Shown here piece after piece: positions 42,512 to 54,218 of a stretch of DNA of 64,000 bases (position 1 is its first letter; the number at the start of each line of letters is the position of its first letter). Under the pieces are notes generated by a model. That model was not told the DNA's origin and ran no database searches. It saw only the letters and a list, made by a program, of their open reading frames with translations. Position numbers and translations under genes: made by a program. The stretch is from Xanthomonas sp. DAR 80977 (GTDB taxonomy: Bacteria > Pseudomonadota > Gammaproteobacteria > Xanthomonadales > Xanthomonadaceae): NCBI RefSeq assembly GCF_041240605.1, contig NZ_CP162487.1:1061001-1125000 (forward strand), read 5' to 3'.

Positions 42512-42734
42512 AATCTTGCAACGTTTATGTGAATTGCGTCGGCGGAGAGAGAGCCTGTCATTGCTTCGCCGCGGTTGGCGGCGGCAACGACTAGGGTAGA
42601 ATTTGTCGGCGTCGCCACGCCTGGCTGCATTCGTCGCATTGGTTTGCCGAATCTGCCCGTTGACGCCACACGGTGCCACTTGCGCCGTGACGTGGCTCCC
42701 ACCCAAACGCAGATCGTCGTTGCCTTAGTCGCGC

Positions 42735-45080
42735 ATGTCCTCGCCATCTCCTGCCACCCCGCTGCTTCCGGAACGGTTGCAGGTCGGCGATTGCCTGGTG
42801 CTGCTGTCGTTGCGCGAAGTGCATGCGCCGCGCGCGCGGCGGCCGCAGCGGCTCACGCCCAAGGCGATGGGCGTGCTGCGCGTGCTGCTGGCGCAGCCGG
42901 GGCAGGTGGTGGAGCGCGAGACGCTGCTGGCCCAGGTGTGGCCGGACACGCAGCCGACCAACGATGTGGTGACCCAGGCCATCACCCAATTGCGCAAGGC
43001 CTTCGCCGCCGGTGCGAAGGGCGATGCGCCGGCCTATATCGAAACCCTGGCCAAGACCGGCTACCGCCTGGTCGCGCCGGTGCAGGCGCTGGCGGAAGTG
43101 GACGCGGAGGCGAGCGCACCGGCGGTCGCGGCGGTGGCCGAGGCCCAGGAGAGGCAGGCCGATGCCGCCGCGGCCGTGTCGTCGGCGGCCGGGGCAGTGC
43201 CGCCGTCCGCCGCCGCCGCTGTAGCTGCGCCGCCGCCGCGCCGCTGGCAGGCGTTGCTGGCCGCGGTGGCCGGCGCCGGCCTGATGATGCTGGCGGTGCT
43301 GGTCTGGTGGCTGCCGCGCGGCGACCAGGACACGCTCGGCAGCGAGCAGGAGCGGGTGGTCGGCAGCCCGGAGCGGCCGTACCGGCTGATCACCACGATG
43401 CCGGGCTTCGAACTGGAGCCGGCCTTGTCGCCGGATGGCGCGCAGGTGGCGTATGCCGCGGGGATCGAGGGCCGCGAGGGCACGCAGCTGCTGGTGCAGG
43501 CGACCGGCCGTGCCGCCGGCAGCGCGCCGCCGCGGCCGCTCGGCGTGCCGGGCAAGGGCGATTCCGATCGCCTGCCGGCCTGGTCGCCGGACGGCCGCCG
43601 CATCGCCTTCGCCCGGCTCGGGCCGGACGGGCGCTGCCAGGTGATGGTGGTGGCCGCGGACGGGCGCGGCGCCGCGCGCGAGGCCACGCGCTGCGACGGC
43701 ACCGAATTGCTCAGTTTCGACTGGACCCCGGACGGGCGCGGGCTGCTGTTCGGCAGCATGACCGGGCGCCAGCCCAGCCGCGGCATCCGCGTGCTCGACC
43801 TGGCCAGCGGTCACTGGCGCGCGCTGTCCTACACGGTCGCCGCGGGCGACTTCGACTACGCGCCGCGCTATTCGCCCGACGGGCAGTGGATCGCGTTCGT
43901 GCGCAATCCGCAGATGGGCGGCCTGTGGCGGATGCCGGCCGCGGGCGGCCGCGCCGAGCCGCTGACCCGCGAGTTCGCCGAGATCCGCGGCTGGGACTGG
44001 ACCCAGGACGGGCGCGGCCTGGTGTTCGGGCGCCGGGTCGACAGCGAGACCCGGCTGTACCGGCTGGACACCGCCTCGCAGCGCCTGCGCGACCTGGACC
44101 TGGGCGATGCGCAGTCGCCGACCCTGTCGCGCGACGGCGAGCGGCTCGCCTTCGTGCACCGGCGCCCGCAGTTCGCGCTGTATCGCATCGCCGCCGCGGA
44201 CCGCCAGGGCAAGCGCGAGAGCCAGCGCCTGTTCGCCTCCACCGGGCGCGACAACCAGCCGGTGATCGCGCCCGACGGCCAGCAGTTGGCCTTCACCTCC
44301 GACCGTTCCGGCAGCTATGCCTTGTGGTGGGGCGATGTGACCCGGCCGCAGTCGCTGCGCCAGATCGAGGGCCTGCGCCCGGAAACCCGGCAGCCGCCGG
44401 CCTGGTCGGCCGACAGCCAGTCGCTGCTGGTCAGCGGCCGCGATGCGCAGGGACGCTCGATGATCTACGAGGTGCGGCCGCAGTCGGGCAGCGTCGTGCC
44501 CTTGCCGGTGCCGTCCGGCGAGCCGCTGCAGGCGCTGTACACCGCCGATCCGGCGCAGCTGCTGGTGCTGCTCGGCGAGGACGGGCACACCCGCCTGCAG
44601 TTGTACGACCGGCGCAGCCTGCCGTGGCGGCGGCTGGCGTCGCTGGACGACGTGTCGCAGTTGCGCGTGGATCCGGACAGCGGCCAGGTGCTGTTCACCC
44701 GCCTGGCGCGCAGCGGCCTGTGGCGCGCCGACGCGACGCTGGACCCGGCCAGCGTGGCGGTGGTCGACAACGCGGTGCCGTCGCTGTGGCGCTACCGCAC
44801 CTGGGCGCTCGGCGCGGGCGGGGAGGTGCGCTACCTGTTCCCGACCGGCGAGTGCGCCAGCCGGCTGGCGCGGATCGGCGGCGGGCTCGGCGACAGCGTG
44901 TGCCTGGACCGCGACCGGCTCAGTTCGGTCAACGGCTTCAGCATCGACCGGCGCAGCGGCGACGTGTATGCGTCGCTGGCGGTGGAGGACGGCAGCGACA
45001 TCGGCTTCATGCGCATGCCCGAGAGCGCCGGCTGGTTCTCGGTGATCACCTCCAAGTGGCTGCTGCACAAGGGAAAATGA
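42735..45080 (+). CDS. CadC-like transmembrane winged-helix regulator with PD40 propeller
   Basis: The 781-residue protein has an N-terminal OmpR-type winged-helix DNA-binding domain (residues 15-115: LTPKAMGVLRVLLAQPGQVV, then VWPDTQPTNDVVTQAITQLRK), an Ala-rich linker, one membrane helix (LLAAVAGAGLMMLAVLVWWL, near residue 180) and a large periplasmic domain of WD40-like/PD40 repeats (LSPDGAQVAYAAG, WSPDGRRIAFARL, YSPDGQWIAFVRN). It should bind DNA from the membrane and sense a periplasmic signal directly, without a kinase. Its target is probably the downstream AraC gene and/or TonB receptor. The start MSSPSPATPLLPERLQVG fits the family N-terminus. Confidence 0.88.
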   Translation: MSSPSPATPLLPERLQVGDCLVLLSLREVHAPRARRPQRLTPKAMGVLRVLLAQPGQVVERETLLAQVWPDTQPTNDVVTQAITQLRKAFAAGAKGDAPAYIETLAKTGYRLVAPVQALAEVDAEASAPAVAAVAEAQERQADAAAAVSSAAGAVPPSAAAAVAAPPPRRWQALLAAVAGAGLMMLAVLVWWLPRGDQDTLGSEQERVVGSPERPYRLITTMPGFELEPALSPDGAQVAYAAGIEGREGTQLLVQATGRAAGSAPPRPLGVPGKGDSDRLPAWSPDGRRIAFARLGPDGRCQVMVVAADGRGAAREATRCDGTELLSFDWTPDGRGLLFGSMTGRQPSRGIRVLDLASGHWRALSYTVAAGDFDYAPRYSPDGQWIAFVRNPQMGGLWRMPAAGGRAEPLTREFAEIRGWDWTQDGRGLVFGRRVDSETRLYRLDTASQRLRDLDLGDAQSPTLSRDGERLAFVHRRPQFALYRIAAADRQGKRESQRLFASTGRDNQPVIAPDGQQLAFTSDRSGSYALWWGDVTRPQSLRQIEGLRPETRQPPAWSADSQSLLVSGRDAQGRSMIYEVRPQSGSVVPLPVPSGEPLQALYTADPAQLLVLLGEDGHTRLQLYDRRSLPWRRLASLDDVSQLRVDPDSGQVLFTRLARSGLWRADATLDPASVAVVDNAVPSLWRYRTWALGAGGEVRYLFPTGECASRLARIGGGLGDSVCLDRDRLSSVNGFSIDRRSGDVYASLAVEDGSDIGFMRMPESAGWFSVITSKWLLHKGK

Positions 45081-45201
45081 GCTTCGTAAGTTGTTCGTGA
45101 CGGCGTCGTGCCGATTTCGGACAAATATCGCCACATCGTCCTGACCCTGCCGCCACATCCGGCAAGACTGCGCGCCGGTTCGAGCAAAGCGGGTGCAGCG
45201 G

Positions 45202-46098
45202 ATGCGACAAGTCTTCGTGGCCGATCGTGGGCAACAACGGATGCTGGACAACGAGGAGGCGCCGGTCGGCTCGGCCTGCCTGGGCGCCGCGCGCCTGGGC
45301 AGCCTGCAGGCCTCGGCCGCCGCGTTCACGGTCTGGATCCAGCTGCGCGGCAGCGCCTGGATCGACGCCAAGGAAGGCCGCTTCGAACTGCAGCGCGGCC
45401 AGTGGCTGGCGTTCGAGCGCGATTCGCGGCCGCTGGTGCAGGCCGATCGCGACGGCCTGTGCATCGGCCTGAGCCTGGATGCCGATGCGTTGAAGGCGCT
45501 GGGGCGCATGGCCGATGCCACGCTGTACGCCGGCCGCGGCGCATTGCCGCCGCGCGAGGCGCGCATCGCATTGCGCCTGTGGCGGCAGGCGGCGGCGCGC
45601 CCGGGCGACGTGCTGGCGATGCGGCCGGTGCTGCTGCACCTGGCCTCGATGCAGGGCGAACTGTCGCGCCGCGTGCAGCGCTGCCCGGGGCGTTCGCGGG
45701 TGCGCAAGCGCCAGGTGTTCGGACGCATGCAGCGCGCGCATCTGTACCTGGAAGGGCACCGCGACCGCGTGGTGCGGATCAGCGAACTGGCCGAGCTGAC
45801 CAACTTCTCCAGCTGGTATCTGTCCAAGACCTTCCAGAGCCTGTACGAGGAGAGCCCGCAGGCGCTGTCGGCGCGGCTGCGCCTGGAGCGCGCCGCGGAC
45901 CTGCTGCGCGACACGGCGATGATGATCGGCGAGGTCGCCGCGGCCAGCGGCTTCGACAATTGCTGCAGCTTCGCCCGCGCCTTCCGCGCGCGCTTCGGCG
46001 TGTCGGCTTCGCAATATCGGCAGGCGGCGATGGTCCCGCCAGATTCGGCAAAGTCTGCGAACGGCCGCAGCAAAGCGCCGGTGCTCACCGGAACGTAA
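45202..46098 (+). CDS. AraC-family transcriptional regulator
   Basis: The 298-residue protein ends in an AraC HTH domain with two helix-turn-helix units: ISELAELTNFSSWYLSKTF and IGEVAAASGFDNCCSFARAF. The N-terminal part (residues 10-130) looks like a cupin-type ligand/dimerisation domain (WIDAKEGRFELQRGQWLAFE). The ATG at 45202 is chosen over a GTG at 45193; MLDNEEAPVG at 45241 is a further option. It lies between a CadC-like regulator and a TonB-dependent receptor on the same strand, so it probably controls receptor expression. The effector is unknown. Confidence 0.88.
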   Translation: MRQVFVADRGQQRMLDNEEAPVGSACLGAARLGSLQASAAAFTVWIQLRGSAWIDAKEGRFELQRGQWLAFERDSRPLVQADRDGLCIGLSLDADALKALGRMADATLYAGRGALPPREARIALRLWRQAAARPGDVLAMRPVLLHLASMQGELSRRVQRCPGRSRVRKRQVFGRMQRAHLYLEGHRDRVVRISELAELTNFSSWYLSKTFQSLYEESPQALSARLRLERAADLLRDTAMMIGEVAAASGFDNCCSFARAFRARFGVSASQYRQAAMVPPDSAKSANGRSKAPVLTGT

Positions 46099-46133
46099 CG
46101 TGCCCAGGGCGCTTAACACGCCCCTAACGTTAC
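46095..46133 (+). promoter_or_regulatory. Interrupted inverted repeat between the AraC gene and TonB receptor
   Basis: gtaacgt (46095-46101) and acgttac (46127-46133) form outer arms; inner agggcg (46106-46111) pairs with cgcccct (46119-46125). The hairpin overlaps the AraC stop and ends 4 bp before the receptor's ribosome site GGAGAG, so it could act as operator, attenuator or mRNA structure. Confidence 0.55.
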
Positions 46134-46146
46134 CCTGGAGAGATTG

Positions 46147-49023
46147 ATGAACCTTCGCACTTCCGCAGTGCGGCTGGGCCTGTTGCCCGCCAGCATCGCG
46201 ATCGCGTTGACGCCGGCCCTTGCCGGCGCGCAAGAGTCCACCGCCACCGACGGCAACCCGACCAACCTCGACCGCATCGAGGTCACCGGTTCGCGCATCC
46301 GTCAGGCCAGTTCCGAGACCGCGCAGCCGGTGATCGCGCTGCAGCGCGCCGATATCGAGAAGCAGGGCTACACCAGCGTCGCCGATATCGTGCAGAACCT
46401 GTCGGCGACCGGTTCGCCGGCGATCAGCCGCGCCGATGCGCTGTCCTCGGGCGAAGAAGTCGGCGGCCAGTACGTCGATCTGCGCAACCTGGGCCCGCAG
46501 CGCACCCTGGTGCTGCTGGACGGCAAGCGCATGGGCGTCAGCTCCGGCGGCTACACCGACCTGGCCTCGATCCCGACCTCGATGGTCGAGCGCGTGGAAG
46601 TGCTGACCGACGGCGCCTCGGCGCTGTACGGCTCCGACGCCATCGCCGGCGTGATCAACGTGATCACCCGCAAGAACTTCGACGGCCTGGAAGCCAGCGC
46701 CTACGTCGGCCAGTACGGCCAGGGCGACGGCCACAAGGAAACCTACAACTTCGTCTACGGCACCAGCAACGACCGCGGTTCGCTGACCCTGGGCGCCGAG
46801 TACAGCAAGGAAGATCCGGTCTACGCCAAGGACCGCGATTACAGCGCCTCGCCGAACGGCTCCTTCCACCCGGTCCCGACCGCCGACGCCTCCAACGGCT
46901 GGAGCGCGATCAGCGAGAAGGGCGTGCTGATCGACGGCGCCGGCAACATGTATTCGCTGAATCCGGGCGGCAACCCGCGCAACTTCGCCGACTACCACGA
47001 TTTCAGCAACGCCGACCTGTCCAACCCGAGCCAGCAGATGTTCCTGCAGACCGGGATCGAGCGCCGCTCGGTGTTCGCCAACGGCAACTTCGACTTCACC
47101 GACAACGTCCGCGGTACCGCCAGCGTGCTGTACACCGAGCGCGAGACGCTGCAGCAGATCGCCGGCTATCCGTACCGTTCGGTCGCCTACGACACCCCGC
47201 TGTCGGGCCAGAGCTACTTCAACCCGCTGCCGGGCCAGGACGTCGACTTCATGCGCCGTACCTGGGAAGTGCCGCGCCAGACCCGTTCCGAACTCAACAC
47301 CTTCCGCTTCAGCGGCGGGCTCGAAGGTTCGTTCCAGCTGGGCGACAACTACTGGGATTGGGACGTCGGCTACGTCTACAACCGCAACAAGGGCACCAAG
47401 ACCGGCACCGGCAACCTGTTCATCCCGAACGTCAAGAACGCGGTCGGCCCGTCGTTCCTGGACAGCGACGGCGTGGTCAAGTGCGGCTCGGCCGGCAACG
47501 TGATCGCCGGTTGCACGCCGTGGAACCCGCTGCTGCCGTACGGCGCCGCCGGTGCCGGCTCGCTGGCCGATCCGGCCCTGCAGGCCTACCTGTTCCTGCC
47601 GTCGCACGACACCTCCGAGACCACCACCAAGGTCTACAGCGCCAACCTCAGCGGCACCATCATGGCGCTGCCGGCCGGCGACCTGGCGATGGCCGCCGGT
47701 ATCGAGCACCGCAGCGAAGACGCGCGCTACGATCCCGACGCGCTGCTGCAGTCGGGCCTGAGCACCGACCTGGCCGGCGCGCCGACCAAGGGCGGCTATT
47801 CGCTGGACGAGGTGTACCTGGAGTTCAACATCCCGGTGCTGGCCGACCTGCCGTTCGCCAAGGAACTGTCGTTCGACGTGGCCGGCCGCTATTCCGACTA
47901 CGACACCTTCGGCGACACCACCAACAGCAAGTTCGGCCTGAAGTGGAAGCCGATCGACGACCTGCTGGTGCGCGGCACCTACGCCACCGGCTTCCGTGCG
48001 CCGACCGTGTCCGACCTGTACGGCGGCACCTCGCAGACCTTCGACTCCTACACCGATCCGTGCGACACCCTGTTCGGTGCCGCCACCCGCAACGCGGGCG
48101 TGGCCGGGCGCTGCGGCGCCGCGGTGCCGGCGAACTTCCGCCAGGAAGCCTCCGGCGGCGTGGACGCCAGCGGCCCCGGGTCGCAGTCGAACTACGCGTA
48201 CCTGTCCGGCTCCAACCCGGAGCTGCTGCCGGAAACCTCCAAGACCTACACGCTGGGCCTGGTCTACAGCCCGAGCTACGTGAACGGCCTGGACATCAGC
48301 CTGGACTGGTGGAAGATCCGCATCGACGACGTCATCGCAGCCGAGTCGGTCACCTCCATCCTCAACCAGTGCTACGTGCAGAACATCGGCGCGGCCTGCG
48401 ACCGTTTCGTGCGTGACGCCACCAGCGGCCAGGTCATCGACGTGACCCGGACCCTGATCAACGGCGGCTACCAGGAAACCGCCGGCTACGATCTGGGCGT
48501 GCGTTATCGCCTGAACGACACCGGCTTCGGCAACTTCGTGTTCGACTGGAAGACCACCTACGTGGACTACCAGGAATACAAGCGCGACAACGAATCGGAA
48601 ACGCCGGTCGAGCAGCGCAACGGCTGGGGCAGCAGCGACTGGGGTTCCAACTTCCGCCTGCGTTCCAACCTGAACGTGGATTGGAGCTACGGCGACTTCG
48701 GCGTCAACTGGGGCGTGCGTTACTACTCCGGTCTGCGCGAGGCATGTGCGTACGACCTGGGCGGCGGTTCGGAGTGCAACGAGCCGGGCTTCACCTCCGC
48801 GTACACGCTGGAGCAGCCGTCGCGCACGGTCGGTTCCAACACCTTCCACGACGTGCAGATCCGCTACAACGCACCGTGGGATGCCACCGTGTCGCTGGGC
48901 GCCAACAACGTGTTCAACCACCAGGGCCCGATCATGTACAGCCAGCCCAACTCGAACTTCTCCTACAACGGAAGCTTCGATATCGGCCGCATGCTCTACA
49001 TGAAGTACACCCAGCGCTTCTGA
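46147..49023 (+). CDS. TonB-dependent outer-membrane receptor
   Basis: The 958-residue receptor has a signal peptide (RLGLLPASIAIALTPALAGA), a TonB-box-like DRIEVTGSRIRQ at about residues 40-50 and a plug domain (VADIVQNLSATGSPAISRAD; LVLLDGKRM; VERVEVLTDGASALYGSDAIAGVINVITRK). The rest is the 22-strand barrel, ending MLYMKYTQRF with a C-terminal aromatic residue. It imports a substrate using TonB energy. The size and the VTGSRI plug are typical of the large Xanthomonas receptors for plant compounds or carbohydrates, but the substrate cannot be read. GGAGAG lies 5 bases upstream of the ATG. The regulators upstream probably control it. Confidence 0.93.
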   Translation: MNLRTSAVRLGLLPASIAIALTPALAGAQESTATDGNPTNLDRIEVTGSRIRQASSETAQPVIALQRADIEKQGYTSVADIVQNLSATGSPAISRADALSSGEEVGGQYVDLRNLGPQRTLVLLDGKRMGVSSGGYTDLASIPTSMVERVEVLTDGASALYGSDAIAGVINVITRKNFDGLEASAYVGQYGQGDGHKETYNFVYGTSNDRGSLTLGAEYSKEDPVYAKDRDYSASPNGSFHPVPTADASNGWSAISEKGVLIDGAGNMYSLNPGGNPRNFADYHDFSNADLSNPSQQMFLQTGIERRSVFANGNFDFTDNVRGTASVLYTERETLQQIAGYPYRSVAYDTPLSGQSYFNPLPGQDVDFMRRTWEVPRQTRSELNTFRFSGGLEGSFQLGDNYWDWDVGYVYNRNKGTKTGTGNLFIPNVKNAVGPSFLDSDGVVKCGSAGNVIAGCTPWNPLLPYGAAGAGSLADPALQAYLFLPSHDTSETTTKVYSANLSGTIMALPAGDLAMAAGIEHRSEDARYDPDALLQSGLSTDLAGAPTKGGYSLDEVYLEFNIPVLADLPFAKELSFDVAGRYSDYDTFGDTTNSKFGLKWKPIDDLLVRGTYATGFRAPTVSDLYGGTSQTFDSYTDPCDTLFGAATRNAGVAGRCGAAVPANFRQEASGGVDASGPGSQSNYAYLSGSNPELLPETSKTYTLGLVYSPSYVNGLDISLDWWKIRIDDVIAAESVTSILNQCYVQNIGAACDRFVRDATSGQVIDVTRTLINGGYQETAGYDLGVRYRLNDTGFGNFVFDWKTTYVDYQEYKRDNESETPVEQRNGWGSSDWGSNFRLRSNLNVDWSYGDFGVNWGVRYYSGLREACAYDLGGGSECNEPGFTSAYTLEQPSRTVGSNTFHDVQIRYNAPWDATVSLGANNVFNHQGPIMYSQPNSNFSYNGSFDIGRMLYMKYTQRF

Positions 49024-49046
49024 TCCACCGGCGTCTGAGCCAGAAG

Positions 49047-49077
49047 AAGACGGGCCGCAAGGCCCGTCTTTTTTTGT
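49047..49077 (+). terminator. Rho-independent terminator of the TonB receptor gene
   Basis: Stem aagacgggcc (49047-49056) / ggcccgtctt (49061-49070) with loop gcaa, followed by ttttt. Confidence 0.9.
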
Positions 49078-49386
49078 TTGCGGCTCGCGGCGAACGCCGC
49101 TGCGGCGAGAGGGTGAGCGGGTGAGCGGGCGAGGGTCTCGCGCACGGCATGGCCGGGGACAACAGCGAAACCCAGTCGCTTATTCCTGCTTTTGGGCGCT
49201 CGGTGCGCTTTCGACGCTGGCGCACGACGCGCATCGCCGGAATCGCTGGAATCGCCAGCACGCCGCCATCGGTAGCGCCGCGCAGGACGCCGCCCATGCT
49301 TTCGATGCGATCGCGATGGGCATGCCCGTCAAGCAAACCCGTTTCCCTGGAAAGGCCGCTGCGCTGCCGCGGCAGCGCAGCCCCGG
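49078..49386. other. Intergenic region without recognised features
   Basis: The stretch between the receptor terminator and the HDOD gene holds a short g/a-rich run (gtgagcgggtgagcgggcga near 49113) and low-quality open frames. No gene or RNA recognised. Confidence 0.4.
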
Positions 49387-50532
49387 CTAGGCCGAGGTCA
49401 GCCCCATCAGGTTTTCCGCCTGTTCGCGCCAGCTCGGCAGCTTGTTCAACACGCCGGTCTTGGCCAGGTAGTCCTCGTCGATCTCCGAGCCGCTGGCCAG
49501 CGCCATCGCCACGTGCACCGCGCCGGTGACCCAGAAGCTGCGGGTGCTGGAACGCTGCGGCTGGCGGTGGAACGCCACCGCCTCGATGATCGGCATCGGC
49601 AGGCCCCACAGGCCGAGCAGGTAGGCGCCCGCCTCGGCGTGGCCGGGACGCTCCTCGTCGCCCTCGGCGGCCGGCTCGCGTTCGTTGCGGATGCCCGGCA
49701 GCAGCAGGCCGATGTCGGCCAGCAGCGCCGCGGTCGCGCCCAGTTCGGCGCTGGAGGACGGCAGCATCTTCGAGGCCAGCTTCGAGGCCAGCAGCGAGCG
49801 CTGCTGCAGCGCGTTGCGTTCGGCGTTGGACAAGGCCTGCACCGAGAACACTTCGCTGGCCAGGACCAGGTCGCGCAAGGTGGCGATGCCCAGCCGGGTC
49901 ACCGCGGTGCGCAGGTCGGAAATCGTGCGGCCGTTGGAGAAGTAGGCCGAGTTGCACAGCTGCAGCACCTTGGCCGCGATGGCCGGATCGGCCGAGACCA
50001 GCTTGGCCAGGTCGGCGGCGTTGCTGCCGTCGTCCTGCTCCAGCGCATGCATCAGGCTCAGGTACAGATGCGGCGGCGACGGCAGCTTCTCGATGCGGCC
50101 GATGCTGGTGCGCAGCCGGGGATCGCCGAGCAGCTCCTGCAGTTCCTCGATGCTGGTGACCGCCTCGAGCAGCATTTCCGGCGACAGCGGCAGCGGCAGG
50201 AAGCGGTGCGCCACGCCGATGATCCGCGCCGGCGGGGCGCGGTTGCTCTGCTCGGCGTCGATCAGCGCGATGCGGATGGTTTCCGGGCTCAGCGTGCGGA
50301 TCTGGCCGAGCAGGGTGGCCGTGGTCAGGTCCGGCAGTGCCGGCGCCGCGATCACCGCATCCAGGTGCACGGTCGCGGCGGCGGCGATGGCGGCATTGCC
50401 GTCGGCCACGGTCTGGACCTGCCAGTCCTCGCCCAATTCGCGGATGTATTCGGTGACTTCGGCCGGCAGGCTCGCTTCGTCGCCGACGAACAGGATACGC
50501 AAGAGACTACCCCCCAAGAGGGACCGGTTCAT
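49387..50532 (-). CDS. HDOD-domain protein with receiver-like N-terminus
   Basis: The 381-residue protein has an N-terminal domain shaped like a response-regulator receiver (LRILFVGDEASLPAEVTEYI; VIAAPALPDLTTATLLGQI), although I cannot confirm a phosphorylatable Asp. It is followed by an HDOD domain (residues 150-350: LVSADPAIAAKVLQLCNSAYF, then GATAALLADIGLLLPG and VAFHRQPQ). HDOD proteins are HD-hydrolase relatives without the metal-binding His/Asp, and they act as scaffolds in motility, virulence or c-di-GMP signalling. The start MNRSLLGG follows the promoter-proximal conserved part. ppa is upstream, 128 bp away, on the same strand. Confidence 0.82.
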   Translation of the reverse strand: MNRSLLGGSLLRILFVGDEASLPAEVTEYIRELGEDWQVQTVADGNAAIAAAATVHLDAVIAAPALPDLTTATLLGQIRTLSPETIRIALIDAEQSNRAPPARIIGVAHRFLPLPLSPEMLLEAVTSIEELQELLGDPRLRTSIGRIEKLPSPPHLYLSLMHALEQDDGSNAADLAKLVSADPAIAAKVLQLCNSAYFSNGRTISDLRTAVTRLGIATLRDLVLASEVFSVQALSNAERNALQQRSLLASKLASKMLPSSSAELGATAALLADIGLLLPGIRNEREPAAEGDEERPGHAEAGAYLLGLWGLPMPIIEAVAFHRQPQRSSTRSFWVTGAVHVAMALASGSEIDEDYLAKTGVLNKLPSWREQAENLMGLTSA

Positions 50533-50660
50533 GCTCGACCGGTCCGGATATTCGTTCAGCAATGTACCCCAAACCCCGCAATGCGGCAGCGTTCGCGTGC
50601 GCGAAACGTGAAGCGAGTCAGCCCGCGGCGGGTCTCTCCCCCCCGCCGCGGCGCCGATCG

Positions 50661-51194
50661 TCAGGCGCCGGCCTTGTAGCGCTCGACCGCGTCCAGCAGG
50701 ATCTGCTTGGCTTCGGCGGCGTTGCCCCAGCCGTCCAGCTTGACCCACTTGCCCTTCTCCAGGTCCTTGTAGTGCTCGAAGAAGTGGCCGATGCGCTCCA
50801 TCCAGTGGCCGGAGACCTGGGCGATGTCCTCGATGTGGCCGTAGCCTTCGAACACCTTGGCCACCGGCACCGCCAGGATCTTCTCGTCGCTGCCGGCTTC
50901 GTCGCTCATCTTCAGCACGCCGACCGGGCGGCAACGCACCACGCAGCCGGGCACCAGCGGCAACGGCAGCACCACCAGCACGTCGGCCGGGTCGCCGTCG
51001 CCGCACAGGGTGTTGGGCACGTAGCCGTAGTTGCAGGGATAGCGCATCGGCGTGGACAGGATGCGGTCGACGAAGATCGCGCCGCTGGCCTTGTCCACTT
51101 CGTACTTGACCGGCTCCGAATCCTTGGGGATTTCGATGACGACGTTGATTTCGTCCGGCAGGTTCTTGCCGGAGGTGACCAGTTCCAGACCCAT
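50661..51194 (-). CDS. ppa: Inorganic pyrophosphatase
   Basis: The 177-residue family I soluble enzyme hydrolyses PPi to two phosphates with Mg2+. The signature is intact: [19 protein letters not shown] (acidic metal ligands), with the N-terminal [20 protein letters not shown] and the active-site Arg in [17 protein letters not shown]. Length is normal (about 175-178). The membrane pyrophosphatase hppA lies 2.8 kb away and a PPi-dependent PFK about 9 kb away. Confidence 0.96.
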   Translation of the reverse strand: MGLELVTSGKNLPDEINVVIEIPKDSEPVKYEVDKASGAIFVDRILSTPMRYPCNYGYVPNTLCGDGDPADVLVVLPLPLVPGCVVRCRPVGVLKMSDEAGSDEKILAVPVAKVFEGYGHIEDIAQVSGHWMERIGHFFEHYKDLEKGKWVKLDGWGNAAEAKQILLDAVERYKAGA

Positions 51195-51389
51195 GCGCTA
51201 GCTCCAGTGGAGTGGCTTCAAAGAGGTCTGCATTCTAGTCGGTTGGCTGCTGCAATGCAGCGCGGGCGGCTAAGCCTATTCCTACAAGGCTTTCGGACTC
51301 CATACCGCTGCGCATGGGAAGGCTTCCGATGGTGCCCGGCGCGGCGGCGCGCGACGCTGTGCGCACTGTCCACCCCAAGGAGCAAGGCG

Positions 51390-51881
51390 ATGAAAGGAAT
51401 CCCGTTCTCGGTCGGTACGCTGTTGGCGAGCGCGTTGCTGGTCCTCGGCGCGCCGCGGGCGCAGGCGCAGGAGCAGCAGGTGTACGTGGATGCGGTCGAC
51501 TATCCCAGCGCCGGCGCGGGCTGGGAGGCGTTCGACGATTTGGAGCGGCGGCTGGCCGAGGACTTCGACCAGAGCTGCGGCGACACCTTCTGCGAGGGCG
51601 AGTACAGCGACTACCAGCCGCTGCGCTACCGCTGCTCGGTGCGCCAGCGCGACGGGGCGATCGGCCAGTGCGTATGGACCTTCGGCGCCAGCGAGGCCAG
51701 CATCGATCCGGCCACCGGCCAGGTGCAGGTCGATGCCAAGCTGTGGCAATGCCCCACGCCGTTGCTGCCGCAGACCCGGCTGGTGGCGCTGTACCAGGCG
51801 CTGGCGGGAGAGCATCCGCTGTTCGCGCCGTTGCCGCACAGCCAGCGCAGCGTCAACGACGGCCTGATCGATTGCCTCTAG
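51390..51881 (+). CDS. Small secreted protein of unknown function
   Basis: The 163-residue product has a signal peptide (MKGIPFSVGTLLASALLVLGAPRAQA) and an acidic mature part with several cysteines (DQSCGDTFCEGEY; RYRCSVRQ; GQCVWTF; WQCPTPLL), likely disulphide-bonded in the periplasm. No family recognised. The ribosome site AAGGAG lies 8 bases before the ATG. The leader aaggagcaag-c-gatg is shared with the gene at 54219, which is also a small secreted protein; both flank hppA. Confidence 0.65.
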   Translation: MKGIPFSVGTLLASALLVLGAPRAQAQEQQVYVDAVDYPSAGAGWEAFDDLERRLAEDFDQSCGDTFCEGEYSDYQPLRYRCSVRQRDGAIGQCVWTFGASEASIDPATGQVQVDAKLWQCPTPLLPQTRLVALYQALAGEHPLFAPLPHSQRSVNDGLIDCL

Positions 51882-51934
51882 GCCACTGCGGACCGGCGCC
51901 GGGCAGTGCCGGCGCCGGTACCGGTCTCGCATGG

Positions 51935-53962
<2,028 letters not shown>

Positions 53963-54218
53963 GACCCCTCCCAAGGATGTGGATGTCGCCCAAGCGTCGG
54001 GGACGTACGGCGGGACCACACCGAAGGAGCCTGAGGCATGCAACGACTCCACGGCCGCACTGCGCCGGTGGTGCGTATCGCCATGTGCGACCTGGCCTGA
54101 ACGCGCCGAGTATGCGCCCCGGCCCTGTGCATCGCCAGCAGCGCGCGCCGGCCCTGTCTTGGCGCGGCGTTCAGTGTGCGCGTGGCAGCGTTGCGCATCG
54201 CTTTCAAGGAGCAAGCCG

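Noticed and set aside
45046..48921. 1291-codon open frame antisense to the AraC and TonB receptor genes
   Set aside because: Composition is that of a GC-rich shadow frame; the sense genes have clear domains, signal peptide and ribosome sites.
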